Of a DNA stretch of 64,000 nt, positions 48,674 through 59,645 are shown piece by piece. The stretch comes from Ostrinia nubilalis (Eukaryota; Arthropoda; Insecta; Lepidoptera; Crambidae). The stretch lies in the NCBI RefSeq assembly GCF_963855985.1, contig NW_026973572.1, positions 62,001-126,000 on the forward strand, written 5' to 3'. The notes beneath the pieces were generated by a model that had not been told where the DNA came from, made no database searches, and saw only the letters and a list, made by a program, of their open reading frames with translations. Numbering within the stretch: the stretch's first letter is position 1; the number at the start of each line of letters is the position of its first letter. Both the position numbers and the translations under genes were made by a program.

Positions 48674-49324
48674 TTAGTTATTAAACAACTTAGTATTATT
48701 CTTATGAATAACAATTTCCTTATTATCTTTAAGTATTTTTACATTTGGCGAAATGTCTTGTATTACTTTGTAAGGACCTTTATAAACACAATCTAATTTA
48801 TTGCCTACTTGATTTTTTACTAATAATAAGTCTCCTGGTTTATATTTAAAATTACAACTGTTTTGATCATATTTAATTTTCCTAATATCTTTACAATGTA
48901 ACAAATTTTGCCTAGCGTCTTGTTGAGCTTTTTGTAAACGATATTTAAGTTCCTTGGGATAGTCATCAAAATTGTATAATGGATCTACATGCTCTGATAA
49001 GTTACTTGGTAAATTACAAACTTTGCCAAAAACAAGTTCATATGGAGTATATTTTGTTTGTGAATGTACACTAGTGTTAAAAGAAAAACACCAAAATGGA
49101 ATCCAATCACTCCAATCAGACTTATTATTTTCGCATTGAATTCTGAGATACGCACCGAGATGCTTGTGTGTGTTTTCTAAACCACCTATAGTCTCATGAT
49201 GATACGGGGTTGAATGGATTTTTTCTATATTTAGTAATTTGCAAACTTCAGACATAACGGAAGATGTAAACTCAGTTCCCTTATCACTAATAAACTGTTT
49301 CGGTACTCCATAGCGTAATATAAA
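48674..49324 (-). pseudogene. Gypsy integrase, C-terminal part
   Basis: From the hAT junction it reads YGVPKQFISDKGTEF (second catalytic Asp), HSTPYHHETIGGLENTHKHL (catalytic Glu region), WIPFWCFSFNTSVHSQTKYT, PYELVFGK and the C-terminal KYKPGDLLLVKN ... YKGPYKVI barrel. The stop is at 48674-48676. It matches the N-terminal half at 59193-59645; keeping one AATATAAA copy rejoins the frame. The integrase would insert element cDNA. Confidence 0.88.
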
Positions 49325-49893
49325 TAGTGTCCGACCGAATATGGATTTTCAGCCGAAAACGAAAACGTAAACGAAGCTTCGGCTACAGTCTCATTTTCGG
49401 CCGAAAACGAAAACGAAAACGAAAACGAAAATGACCTTCAACTGTCAAACAATCTGTTTTCGATCAAATATCCATAATTTTCGATGCTTTTACACTTTTG
49501 AATCGTTTAAGTACTTAGTCTTGTAAACAATATGAAACAATAATTATGTAAAATCTTCGAAAACCGTAAATATTTTGACAAAAAACATATTGACGTTTGA
49601 CAGTTGGCGGACGGATTTTGATAAGGTTTGATTAAGTAAACCAGCATAAGACATTAAAAATTGAAGATTATTATGAATTCTTAATGGAATATTATTTTCG
49701 GTATATGAATACACCTTCTTTCTAAAATAGAGTTAGCAGTTGCAGTTGTGTTAGCAGACAATTTGTGATTCGTCGCATTTCAAATATTGCTCGCTCTGTG
49801 GCCCACATATGTAGCCCACATGACTCATGACGAATTAGAAATCCGCATTATAGACTCCATTTTGAAACAATTAAACTTAATGAGAACTCTTAC

Positions 49894-50231
49894 CGTAAAA
49901 CTAAGTGGGAGTCATCTTGTGAAGAATTATGGATTTCCTTAAAATGTGATAATGTCACTGATATATATTTTTGTTCGTTATACATCCCTCCGCCACCCAG
50001 CCCGGAATACTTAAACATTTTATTTAACAATTTAACTCAAGTTATTCAAAACTATATACCACAGTTATCCACTACAATAATTTTGGGTGACTTCAATATG
50101 GGCGATATTGTGTGGACTGTGAGCGATGATCTACAAAATAATTATATGGCCTCATTACCTTCATGTAATACAAATGTCAACAATTTAATCGATACAATGT
50201 CGTTTGTTAATCTATATCAGTGTAATTCAAT
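49894..50231 (+). pseudogene. LINE endonuclease, middle part
   Basis: Reads IYFCSLYIPPPPSPEYLNIL, then STTIILGDFNMGDIVW and FVNLYQCNS. This is the central EN segment with the catalytic GDFN. The N-terminus is lost by 5' truncation at 49893, and the frame is cut at 50231 by a solo LTR, continuing at 51127. Confidence 0.8.
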
Positions 50232-51122
50232 TGCAACGGGGCGTCTTAGCTAGCTCAGTCTGACACCCCGCTGTTTAGTACTAAGTCCCAGTTCGCCTTC
50301 TGCGATGAGGGATGTGTACCTATCCAGGATGCCTACAGGGATATTGACCAAGGAAACGCACAATCAATAACACAATGACACTTTGTATTTCTAGTTCCAC
50401 AATGGTTCCTTATTCTAACTTCACTGACTCTAAGTTTATTATTGTTACGAGCAGTTACTTTACAGGTTATTTTACAATCACTAATTAATGGCAATGAAAA
50501 GAATAGCGACGCGCCCGGTCCGCGTCCCGAAACTAATTAACGTATCCGCGAGAGGGGCGGCGCCCTGTGCGAGGTTTAGCGAGTGTTAGTGGATACTTAT
50601 AACTAGGGGGGTAGGACGTGATTTCATACGCTAGAACCATGAGACCTAAGTCGTCAGGCGAGCTGAAACCACTAGGGGAAAGGCGTCGGACCTACGTGGC
50701 GAGGGGGTATGAAGTTTGGGATGGGTGGCAGCAGGATTGCTACCGCAGGTTCGGGATGAGTATCACATGCACTACTCGGTAAGGATGAGAATAGGCAGCT
50801 ATCAACGATAGAACGTTTCAACAGCAACACGAAGCTTTATGGCTCCGCGGAGGTAAACGAGGTATCGAGTCAAGCCAAGTTAGTGGGAACGGTGTGGGTA
50901 GCAATTCGCTAGGGACTCTGTGCAATGCAACCGAGGGAACAATAGACGCGCGCGCGAACGTCTGGTTGTTGCAATGGCTCCCGAGCGAATGCTAGGCGCC
51001 CGCGGTCGCCGCCGTCTCTTATATTAGCTCGGTCCGTGCGGCGTGCGGCCGCGCAGCCGTAGGGTTGTCAAAATCTCCGCGCTCGGTGTTAGGGCTGTCG
51101 ATGCGTCCTGGGGCGCGTCACA
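50232..51122 (-). repeat. LTR-A solo LTR (Gypsy-like, 891 bp)
   Basis: TG...CA ends (minus strand TGTGACGCGCCCCAGG ... CCCCGTTGCA) with a 4-bp TSD CAAT at 50228-50231 and 51123-51126. The LINE endonuclease codons continue across it. A TATA-like AGCTAATATAAGAGACGG lies about 100 bases from its 5' end. No internal coding region is attached, so it is a solo LTR left by LTR-LTR recombination. It matches 10435-11207 in opposite orientation. Confidence 0.85.
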
Positions 51123-51126
51123 CAAT

Positions 51127-52627
51127 TACAAACAAAAATGAGCGAATTCTGGATTTAGTATGGTGCAATCAACCTGAGCGCTTGTCAGTCTGTGGAGCCG
51201 TTGATAACTTAGTAGATAAGATAGATTCACATCACCCACCCATAGTTGTTACTCTCTCAATACCTAATCGAAAAACATTGAAACCTAAACGGATCAGAAA
51301 ATTAAACTTCTTTGCTTGTAACTACGATGAGATCAATAAAGAATTAGCTTTATTGGTCTGGTCTAATATTCTCGAGAATGTATGCGATACTAACGAAATG
51401 GTGAAAAAATTATATGATAACATTATGCCAATCGTATATAAACATACCCCTTATAAGACTCAACGAGACTCAAAGTATCCCATCTGGTTCAGCAAGCCTC
51501 TTATACAGGCTCTAAAAGAAAAAGCCAAGTACCACTCAAGATATAAAAAGTACCACAATCCTATGGATAAACTCACATTTGACATTTTGAGGGAACGTTG
51601 TGACACTTTAATTAACGAAAATTATGCCACCTTCAAAATGCAGGCGAGAGATAATTTACGTGACAGGCCTAAATATTTTTGGCAATTTGTTAATGGTAGT
51701 AAGGCAGGTCGTATTACTATTCCTAATGATATGGTCTTTGAGTCGGAATCTGTGAGTGGAGGACAAAAAGTTTGTGACCTGTTTTCAAAATATTTTCAAA
51801 CAGTTTATAATAAATATAATACTCCAAATCTATTAGTTTCTCGAAATACATTTCAGATTGATGATAATGCACTTCCTCTCAGCAGTTTCTCAATATCCGA
51901 AGATGAAATTTTAGAACATCTCTCAACGTTGGACTGTAGCAAGGGGGCTGGGCCTGACTTGTTACCACCCCTTTTCCTCAGGATTTGCGCTAAAACCTTA
52001 TACATACCGCTGTCTCACATATACAACGCATCATTGCAAACAGGAGTTTTTCCTGATTTGTGGAAAATTGCACATCTTACCCCAATTCATAAATCAGGTG
52101 ACCAAAATGACGTCAGTAACTATAGACCTATTTCCATTCTTTCTGTTGCTGGTAAAATCTTTGAATCTATTGTCCAAAAAAGAGTTTACAACCATGTAAA
52201 ACGATTAATACACCCAAATCAGCATGGCTTTCTGCCCAAAAAATCAACAGTCTCGAACTTGGTAAGTTATGTTAGCGATATATGTGACACTTTGGACAAG
52301 CAGGGAGAAGTTCATGCTTTTTACGCTGATTTCCGAAAAGCCTTCGATCTAGTTGACCATGATATGCTGCTGCTGAAACTGGAAGGCGTTGGTATTCACG
52401 GATCGCTGCTCAGATGGTGTGAGTCTTATCTCAAAAATCGCTCTCAGATTGTCAACTTGTATGGACATACTTCAGTAGCACAACTGGTGCCTTCAGGGGT
52501 ACCTCAAGGCTCCCACTTAGGACCTTTGTTCTTTGTCTTATTCATCAACGACCTATCTTCTTGTATCAACTCGCAGTTCAAAATGTATGCTGATGACTTA
52601 AAAATTTATCGCGAAATTAATAATACT
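51127..52627 (+). pseudogene. LINE endonuclease end and reverse transcriptase (truncated)
   Basis: Continues EN with NERILDLVWCNQPERL and DSHHPPIVVTLSI, then RT: DCSKGAGPDLLPPLFLRICA, NYRPISILSVAGKIFESIVQ, NQHGFLPKKSTVSNLVSYV, FYADFRKAFDLVDHDMLLLK, SGVPQGSHLGPLFFVLFIND and YADD in KMYADDLKIY. The frame meets the BEL-4 LTR at 52628. The thumb and C-terminal part of RT are absent. Similar to the LINE at 37.8-40.7 kb but not the same family. Confidence 0.88.
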
Positions 52628-52976
52628 TGTTAAGAAGAGCCATCTATTGGAGCGCGTGAGAAGCTCCAACCAAAGATCAATGGCAATACTATCACCGAGC
52701 ACACCGCATCGATTACGTCACGCGATGTCAAGAAACTACAACAGATGGCGCTGAAGCACACCTATAAAAACGATTGCACAGACGCTTAACGTCTCTCATT
52801 CTCATTTGAACTTTCAACTGAAATATTGTAAACGCTTTATTGTAAAGTAATAAATCCCAGTATATCTTCAAAGTCGCCTGATTTACCCGTGTTGATCCAT
52901 ACACACAAGAAGATTAGGAGTCACAGACAATAGCTAGAAATTAGAAGCCTAGGAACACACTCTGAACACGCAAACA
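52628..52976 (+). repeat. BEL-4 5' LTR
   Basis: TGTTAAGAAGAGCC to CACGCAAACA, 349 bp. A TATA box (TATAAAA, 52763-52769) and AATAAA (52849-52854) are in the expected order. The first 332 bases recur at 57490-57821 with no difference that I can see. Confidence 0.85.
52763..52769 (+). promoter_or_regulatory. TATA box in BEL-4 LTR
   Basis: TATAAAA in the context CACCTATAAAAACG, upstream of the AATAAA signal at 52849; the same in the 3' LTR near 57625. Confidence 0.6.
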
Positions 52977-52977
52977 T

Positions 52978-52994
52978 TGGACCTTCAGAGCCGC
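52978..52994 (+). other. BEL-4 primer-binding site candidate
   Basis: TGGACCTTCAGAGCCGC follows the LTR end by one base and is close to, but not the same as, the tRNA-Tyr-type TGGTCCTTCGAGCC of BEL-1 and BEL-3. Confidence 0.45.
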
Positions 52995-53183
52995 ATCATC
53001 CATCATCACATCGAGGGATCAGCAAAGGGTCTGGCCAAATCGTTCCTTTTTTCCCCCATCTTATCCCATTTCAATTTTACTAAAGCTGTGCTTGTTCCCC
53101 TAGGTACCGTGTTGTGCTTCCTCACGAGTCACGTACGCAGTTTACAGGAATTTGGTGAGTACCCACTTTTATAAATCGTCAAA

Positions 53184-55316
53184 ATGAGTGTTGAAAACGT
53201 AACCGTTCGTTGTAAATCTCCTAATTTGTGCGTAGATTCTGATGATACTGTAATTAGAGAATTAAATAAAAAACGCGGTTCAATCAAGGGTAGACTGACG
53301 TTATTCGTAAAATTTGTAAATTATTTTCATAGCCACTCTCGTCCTAGCGATAAACAATTAACCGAATTAAAATTGCGTAGTGAATTAGCCAAATCATTAT
53401 TTAGTGAATTTAATAGCATTCAAAGCTCCATCGAAATGCTCATGGTGTTAGATAGTGAAACTGCAATTCAGTTAGAACATCGTGAATCATTTGAAAATAT
53501 TTATTACGAAACCATGGCAGAAGCAGAAAGTTTAATAAAACGTTTTAGCCTTTCTGATACAACTAGTGCTAGTTCTAGGTGTGAAGCTTCGATAAATATT
53601 AAGCTTCCTACTATTTCACTACCCTCCTTTGACGGGTCGTTTGAAAATTGGTTAGAGTTCAGGGATACCTACCTTTCTATGATTCACAACTCCACCCAGC
53701 TTGATGACATTCGTAAATTCCATTATTTGCGTACATCGCTAACTAGTCAGGCAGCTCAAGTTATTAAATCAATAGAATGCACATCAGAAAACTACACAAT
53801 AGCTTGGGATTTGCTCAATGAGAGGTATAATAACGTCAAGTTGCTGGTACATAATCATGTCAAGTCTTTATTTACCATTCAAAATCTAAATAAAGAGACT
53901 TCATTTCATTTAAGGAAATTAATTGATATAGTTTCAAAGAATTTACGTGCCTTAAAGACACTCGGGGAACCTGTAGAATATTGGGATACACTTATTATTT
54001 ATATCATTACCTCCAAATTAGACGCAGTAGTTGAGAAAGAGTGGGAGGAACATAAAAATAATTTATTTACGCAGCATCATAAACGCGTTAAGTTAGACGA
54101 TCTCATTACATTCTTGAAAAATAAGGCTGACACTTTAGAAATGATTAAAGCGCATAATTCTTCATCATTTTCTAATAGTAAAGTCCCTTTTGATAACAAT
54201 AAAAAACCTCAACAACAATCGCAACAAAAATCACATATTTTCGCTTCAACAAAAAATAATGTGAATTCCAAAAGTACCCGCACATGCTCATTATGCAGCG
54301 GAAATCATTCGCTTTATTCTTGTACTAAGTTTTTGGATTTAAACGTTAAAGAGAGATTAGAATTCGTTAATAATAAAAGGTTATGTGTTAATTGTTTACG
54401 AGCTGGACATTTCGCTTCAGATTGTTATTTTGGTCCGTGTAAACAGTGCAGTAGAAAACACAACAGTTTATTGCACAGTAACAATAATGATAAAGTAGAA
54501 AACGCATTAGTATCAGTCGTGGAGTGCCAACCGGATTCGAACCCCGTGCTGCACTCGTCGGCAGTGTTACATACAGCCGAACCGACACGAAACGAGAATT
54601 CGAACAATAGTTTGTATACGCAGGCGTCAGAAACTGTTTTATTATCCACAGCTTTAGTGGAGATAGCAGGTAATGACAATGTATATCATAAGGCTCGCGC
54701 TTTGTTAGATAGCGGCAGTCAACATTGTTTAATTACAGAAAATTTACGTAAAAAATTAAAAGTCGATTCGATACAGTCCACATATCATATCACAGGAATA
54801 GGGAATTCACACACTCAGTCAACAGAGTTGTGCGAAATTAAGGTCAGGTCATTAAACGGTGATTATAATACTCGCTGTAAATGTATAGTTTTGAAACATA
54901 TAACTTCAAATTTACCAACAGTTCCATTACATTATAACTCTTTAGACATTCCGAATAATATTCAGTTAGCCGATTCGTTATTTTATTTACCGTCAAAAAT
55001 TGACTTATTGATCGGGGCTGACGTGTTTTGGGAATTGTTGATAGAAGGGAAAATGCGTTTACCGGCAGGTCCTTACCTACAAAACACTACGCTAGGTTGG
55101 ATTATTTCAGGCATTGTTTATAATTCAAAATCAATAAATAATAAAAGCCGTGTGGTGACGGCAGAGGAGAATACATTTGTCACCAACCCCTACTCTTCCC
55201 GCGGGTGTCGTGAGAGGCGATTTAGGGACTACACATCAAACAGAGAACGGGCAGCAGCGCTCTCTGAAAAACATCAATCTTTTAAACTGCGATCTCCTAC
55301 TCACTTGAAGCATTAA
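53184..55316 (+). pseudogene. BEL-4 gag and protease, ending in foreign sequence
   Basis: ATG at 53184 (MSVENVTVRCKSPNLCVDSD). The gag core reads LPTISLPSFDGSFENWLEF, RKFHYLRTSLTSQAAQVIKS and YTIAWDLLNERYNNVKLL. Zinc fingers near residues 366-430 (CSLCSGNHSLYSC, CVNCLRAGHFASDC, CKQCSRKHNSLLH). The aspartic protease ALLDSGSQHCLITE is near residue 505, followed by LIGADVFWELL and TLGWIISG. Where RT should begin (after about 55180) the frame runs into NPYSSRGCRERRFRDYTSNR, which belongs to a different dispersed repeat, and stops at 55316. The RT domain (about 1.5-2 kb in relatives) is missing. Confidence 0.9.
55180..55283 (+). repeat. Foreign filler fragment at the BEL-4 RT deletion
   Basis: CCCCTACTCTTCCCGCGGGT, GTCGTGAGAGGCGATTTAGG and GAACGGGCAGCAGCGCTCTC recall a widespread lepidopteran retroposon sequence (recollection, not searched). 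It sits exactly where the RT domain is missing. Confidence 0.5.
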
Positions 55317-57439
55317 CTTATTTACATAATATTCGCGTACCGCGTCATGTTGTAGGAACGTGTGACCATTCTAGGATCGAATTACACATATTTACGGATG
55401 CGAGCGAGGCTGCATACGGTGCGTGCGCTTATGTTCGGACGTGCAATAGTAATGATGACGTCATCACGATGAGCGTCGCGCCAGTGAAACCGGTTAGCAT
55501 TCCACGGCTCGAGTTATGCGGTGCACTATTGGGAGCTAGATTGTATGATAAAATAATTAAATCACTTCGATTGAACTTTGACAAAGTTGTTTTTTGGACA
55601 GATTCTACTATAGTTCTCAGATGGTTGCAAATGTCACCACATCAGTTAAAGACTTTTGTTCAGAATCGCGTTGTTGAGATAAATGAGTTGACAAGCAACA
55701 CAATTTGGCTGCATGTAAACTCGTCAAATAATCCAGCTGACCTAGTTTCCCGTGGAGTACTTTTAAATGAATTGAGTTCATCAACTTTATGGTGGAACGG
55801 ACCCACCTTTTTATTTGAAGATAGCATAAAATGGTCACAAAATCAAAATAATATTTTGCAGAACTTAAATGATTTACCTGAGTTAAAACTTCCCAGTACA
55901 AACTTGTTGTGTAGTAGCGATTCTAATTTACCTATCATTGATTTCAGCCGATTTTCTAAACTAAATCGATTACAAAGAACTTGTGCTTATGTAATGCGTT
56001 TTATACATAACATACGAACAAAATCTATTGATGAGCGGTTACACGGGCCGTTATCAGTAGAAGAACTTGATAAATCCTTATTGTTTATAGTTAGACAGGC
56101 ACAAAGGGAATCGTTTCCTGAAGAATACAATGCGCTTTATAATAATCTTTCTATAAATAAATCAAAACGTAATATTTCCAGTTTAAATATATTTTTAGAT
56201 GCTGACAAAATCATAAGAGTCGGGGGCAGATTAGTTAATTCTGAATTTTCATATGACAAAAAGCACCCCATTTTATTGTGTAGTAAACATATCTTTACCT
56301 ATTTATTATTTCAAAGTCAACATTTAAAATTATTGCACGCTGGGCCTCAATTAATTTTATCTCATATCAGAGACAATTGGTGGCCATTAGGCGGTAGAAA
56401 CTTAGCAAAAAAAGTCGTTAACCAGTGTGTCATATGTTGTCGTTTGAAAGGTAAAATAGTACAACCAATCATGGGTAACTTACCAACTGAACGAGTAACT
56501 GCAAATTTTCCTTTCATAAACTGTGGAGTAGACTATGCTGGACCTTTATTTATTTTAAATAAGAAAGGTAGGGGTTCCAGACTAGAAAAATGTTATTTAT
56601 GTCTATTTATATGTTTTTCAACTCGAGCGATACACTTGGAACTAGTAACTAGTTTGTCTTCACAGAGTTATATTTTAGCACTGAAACGATTTATTTCCCG
56701 GAGAGGAAAACCTTATCAAATATTTTCCGATAATGGACGTAACTTTGTAGGAACAGCTCGTGAATTTTCAGATTTTTTAAAGAGTAATTCTCAGTCTATC
56801 ATTGATTACGCTTCAGATAATCACATTAAATTTAAATTCATTCCCCCTAACGCGCCTCATTTTGCCGGTTTATGGGAAGCTGGGATCAAGTCCTGTAAGC
56901 ACCATATAACACGTGTGGTAGGAAATGTAAACATGACTTATGAGGAATTCAGCACAGTTTTGGTACAAATTGAAGCTGTCCTGAATTCCCGCCCTATGTA
57001 TCCTTTATCCTCAGACCCCAACGACTACTCTCCACTCACTCCTGCCCACTTCACTATTGGTCGGCCGCTGACTGCACCTGCAGAGAGTGATATTACCGCT
57101 GCAACCACGAACACACTCAATCGTTACCAGCGAGTTGAACAGCTGAGGCAGACATTTTGGAGGAGATGGTCTACAGAGTACATATCAGAGCTTCAGAAAC
57201 GTACTAAATGGCAACAGAAAACTGAAGACTTGCAAACTGGAACATTGGTTGTCATAAAGGACGATAACCTTCCGCCGCTGAAATGGCGGTTAGGACGCAT
57301 AATAACTCTGATTTCAGGCAGTGACGGCGTACCAAGGGTTGCTGTCATTCGGACGGCCACGGGCGTCATACACAGGGCATTCTCAAAGATATGCCCACTT
57401 CCGGTCGCTGAGGTGCCAGGTTCGAGGCTCGGCGCGTGA
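55286..57439 (+). pseudogene. BEL-4 RNase H and integrase
   Basis: Open from 55286 (EALTYLHNIRVPRHV) to 57439. RNase H has IFTDASEAAYGACAYV and FWTDSTIVLRWLQ. The integrase zinc part is HAGPQLILSHIRDNWWPLGG with CVICC. The catalytic acids are in VDYAGPLF, FSDNGRNFVG and GLWEAGIKSCKHH. DUF5641: RYQRVEQLRQTFWRRW and LISGSDGVPRVAVIRTATG. The integrase itself looks intact. The start here is only the edge of the deletion; in a whole element this would be part of one polyprotein with gag, protease and RT. Confidence 0.9.
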
Positions 57440-57489
57440 CACGACGTGAGCTGAGATGTTGAGAGGGAGTCTCTCAAGGCCCGCCGGAA

Positions 57490-58466
57490 TGTTAAGAAGA
57501 GCCATCTATTGGAGCGCGTGAGAAGCTCCAACCAAAGATCAATGGCAATACTATCACCGAGCACACCGCATCGATTACGTCACGCGATGTCAAGAAACTA
57601 CAACAGATGGCGCTGAAGCACACCTATAAAAACGATTGCACAGACGCTTAACGTCTCTCATTCTCATTTGAACTTTCAACTGAAATATTGTAAACGCTTT
57701 ATTGTAAAGTAATAAATCCCAGTATATCTTCAAAGTCGCCTGATTTACCCGTGTTGATCCATACACACAAGAAGATTAGGAGTCACAGACAATAGCTAGA
57801 AATTAGAAGCCTAGGAACACAAATTGGTTAGAGTTCAGGGATACCTACCTTTCTATGATTCACAACTCCACCCAGCTTGATGACATTCGTAAATTCCATT
57901 ATTTGCGTACATCGCTAACTAGTCAGGCAGCTCAAGTTATTAAATCAATAGAATGCACATCAGAAAACTACACAATAGCTTGGGATTTGCTCAATGAGAG
58001 GTATAATAACGTCAAGTTGCTGGTACATAATCATGTGAAGTCTTTATTTACCATTCAAAATCTGAATAAAGAGACTTCATTTCATTTAAGGAAATTAATT
58101 GATATAGTTTCAAAGAATTTACGTGCCTTAAAGACACTCGGGGAACCTATAGAATATTGGGATACACTTATTATTTATATCATTACCTCCAAATTAGACG
58201 CAGTAGTTGAGAAAGAGTGGGAGGAACATAAAAATAATTTATTTACGCAGCATCATAAACGCATTAAGTTAGACGATCTCATTCTCATTCTCATTTGAAC
58301 TTTCAACTGAAATATTGTAAACGCTTTATTGTAACGTAATAAATCCCAGTATATCTTCAAAGTCGCCTGATTTACCCGTGTTGATCCATACACACAAGAA
58401 GATTAGGAGTCACAGACAATAGCTAGAAATTAGAAGCCTAGGAACACACTCTGAACACGCAAACAT
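57490..58466 (+). repeat. BEL-4 3' LTR, interrupted by a gag fragment
   Basis: 57490-57821 equals bases 1-332 of the LTR. 57822-58277 is a copy of gag (53646 to about 54100, with about four differences). 58272-58466 repeats the LTR from CTCATTCTCATTTGAAC to CACGCAAACA. The second junction sits in CTCATT, which is present in both gag (GATCTCATTAC) and the LTR (CTCTCATTCTC). The gag piece keeps a frame of about 147 codons (57855-58298) without function. Confidence 0.88.
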
Positions 58467-58831
58467 TGGTGTAGACTCGTAGGTTGGACTCGACTCGGTC
58501 AGCACTCCCCGTTACATCGCATGTGTACTTGCTACAATTCTATGCGTTTTGTCTTTGACATCTTTTTTGGTTCTCTCGTCTCCGCCAAGCGCCGTATCAA
58601 TACGGCTATTCTTGATTTAAAATAGTCTAAAATTAGTCCAAATTTTGTTTAGTTCTGTGTAAATGTAAGATCTGGTTCATCTGTGTAATATTCTTAATTT
58701 AAGGTGGTTTAATTAATTATTTTTATATGCATGCTGTGCTTACATCGAGTAGGGTAAATCAGTATGATTTGATTTTACACTCATTACTTACTTTTGCATG
58801 ATATTTGATTGTACCCAGTTTTGTAAGCCAA

Positions 58832-58865
<34 letters not shown>
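58467..58865 (+). repeat. LINE 3' UTR remnant with poly(A)
   Basis: About 365 non-coding bases, then a 33-base A run (58833-58865) and the ACTCTTA duplication. Probably the 3' end of the LINE begun at 49893. The link rests on the matching TSD, not on coding continuity. Confidence 0.6.
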
Positions 58866-58870
<5 letters not shown>

Positions 58871-59192
58871 TAGACTTTATTTGTATTTAATTTTGAACTT
58901 GAAAAATTCCCGCAGGACACCCTTACAACATAACCTCTTCACACTTTATAACTTCAAAACAGTGTGACAATACCGCGTCCGTTCAAGTCTGATTGGAACC
59001 ATGAGTGCACCCGATTCACTTCGAAGATATCCGATCGTCATACGTCACCATGTTATTCACGTATTTTTGATATTCGGTTTGGCCGAAGCTTCGGCTGGTT
59101 TTTGGCCGAAAACGAAAATATGGCCGAATGTCCATTTTTTGGCCGAAAATGGCCTTAAACGAAAACGAAAACGAATATTCGGTCGGTCACTA

Positions 59193-59645
59193 AATATAAA
59201 GTTGTTTACAAAACTCCTAGCTACTGTTTCACTATCTTTCCTTGGCAGAGGATAAGCCTCAACGAATTTGCTTAAATCGCATTGAATAGTTAAAATATAT
59301 TTGTTATTATAATTATCTATATCTAGTGGGCCCATTATATCTAAACTAACACGTTCGAACGCTGAGTTAGCAGTTGACGTTATCGTCAAAGGCTCTTTAA
59401 AATGTCTATTTGAAGACTTTTGTATTTGACAATTTTTACATCGCTTTACATACTTCATGACGTCATTGGACATTCCTGGCCAGAAGTAATATTTTTTGAT
59501 ATTATTTATCATCCTATTTATTCCTGCATGTCCACTTGTGGGCAAGAGGTGAAAGTCATTTAAAATCGTAATAATTTCATCTTTATCATTTATTCTTTTT
59601 AAGTCTTTGATAATTAAAATCTTGGTGACGTTATTTTACATTTAT
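59193..59645 (-). pseudogene. Gypsy integrase, N-terminal part
   Basis: Reads DLKRINDKDEIITILNDFHL, LPTSGHAGINRMINNIKKYY, FWPGMSNDVMKYVKRCKNCQ and SLDIMGPLDIDNYNNKYILT (first catalytic Asp), then RSFVNNFIF, where the hAT is inserted. H-x-H and C-x2-C of the zinc domain are visible. A one-base shift near 59645 separates it from the RT-RNase H frame, consistent with one lost A in an A-run. The C-terminal half is at 48674-49324. Confidence 0.88.

Larger units (their letters stand above)
52628..58466 (+). mobile_element. BEL-4: recent BEL/Pao copy with RT deleted and rearranged 3' LTR
   Basis: 5' LTR 52628-52976, primer-like site at 52978, gag-protease 53184 to about 55180, a foreign ~100-bp fragment, then RNase H-integrase 55286-57439, then a 3' LTR that starts at 57490 but is interrupted by a gag fragment (57822-58277). 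No TSD was found (ATACT on the left, TTGGT on the right). The LTR segments look the same by eye, which implies a young insertion, but the copy cannot make RT. Confidence 0.88.
49893..58865 (+). mobile_element. 5'-truncated Jockey-clade LINE holding LTR-A and BEL-4
   Basis: Flanked by ACTCTTA at 49886-49892 and 58866-58872, the second right after a 33-base poly(A). It starts inside the endonuclease (WESSCEELWISLKCDNVTDI), is interrupted by LTR-A (50232-51122), continues through RT to YADD, and stops at 52627 where BEL-4 begins. After BEL-4 only a 3' UTR-like stretch (58467-58832) and the tail remain. The RT C-terminus is missing, so a deletion accompanied the BEL-4 event. Confidence 0.78.
49325..59192. 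mobile_element. Non-autonomous hAT element, split by a LINE
   Basis: Flanked by an exact 8-bp TSD AATATAAA (49317-49324 and 59193-59200). The ends are TAGTGTCCGACCGAATATGG and, inverted, TAGTGACCGACCGAATATTC. Its own sequence is 49325-49892 and 58866-59192, about 0.9 kb, with CCGAAAACGAAAACG arrays near both ends and a GCCGAAGCTTCGGC palindrome on the right. An 8-bp TSD with TAGTG ends is the hAT pattern. No transposase coding. Confidence 0.88.

Noticed and set aside
57855..58298. 147-codon frame as a separate gene
   Set aside because: It is a near copy of the BEL-4 gag middle, placed inside the 3' LTR by rearrangement, with no start context or complete domain.
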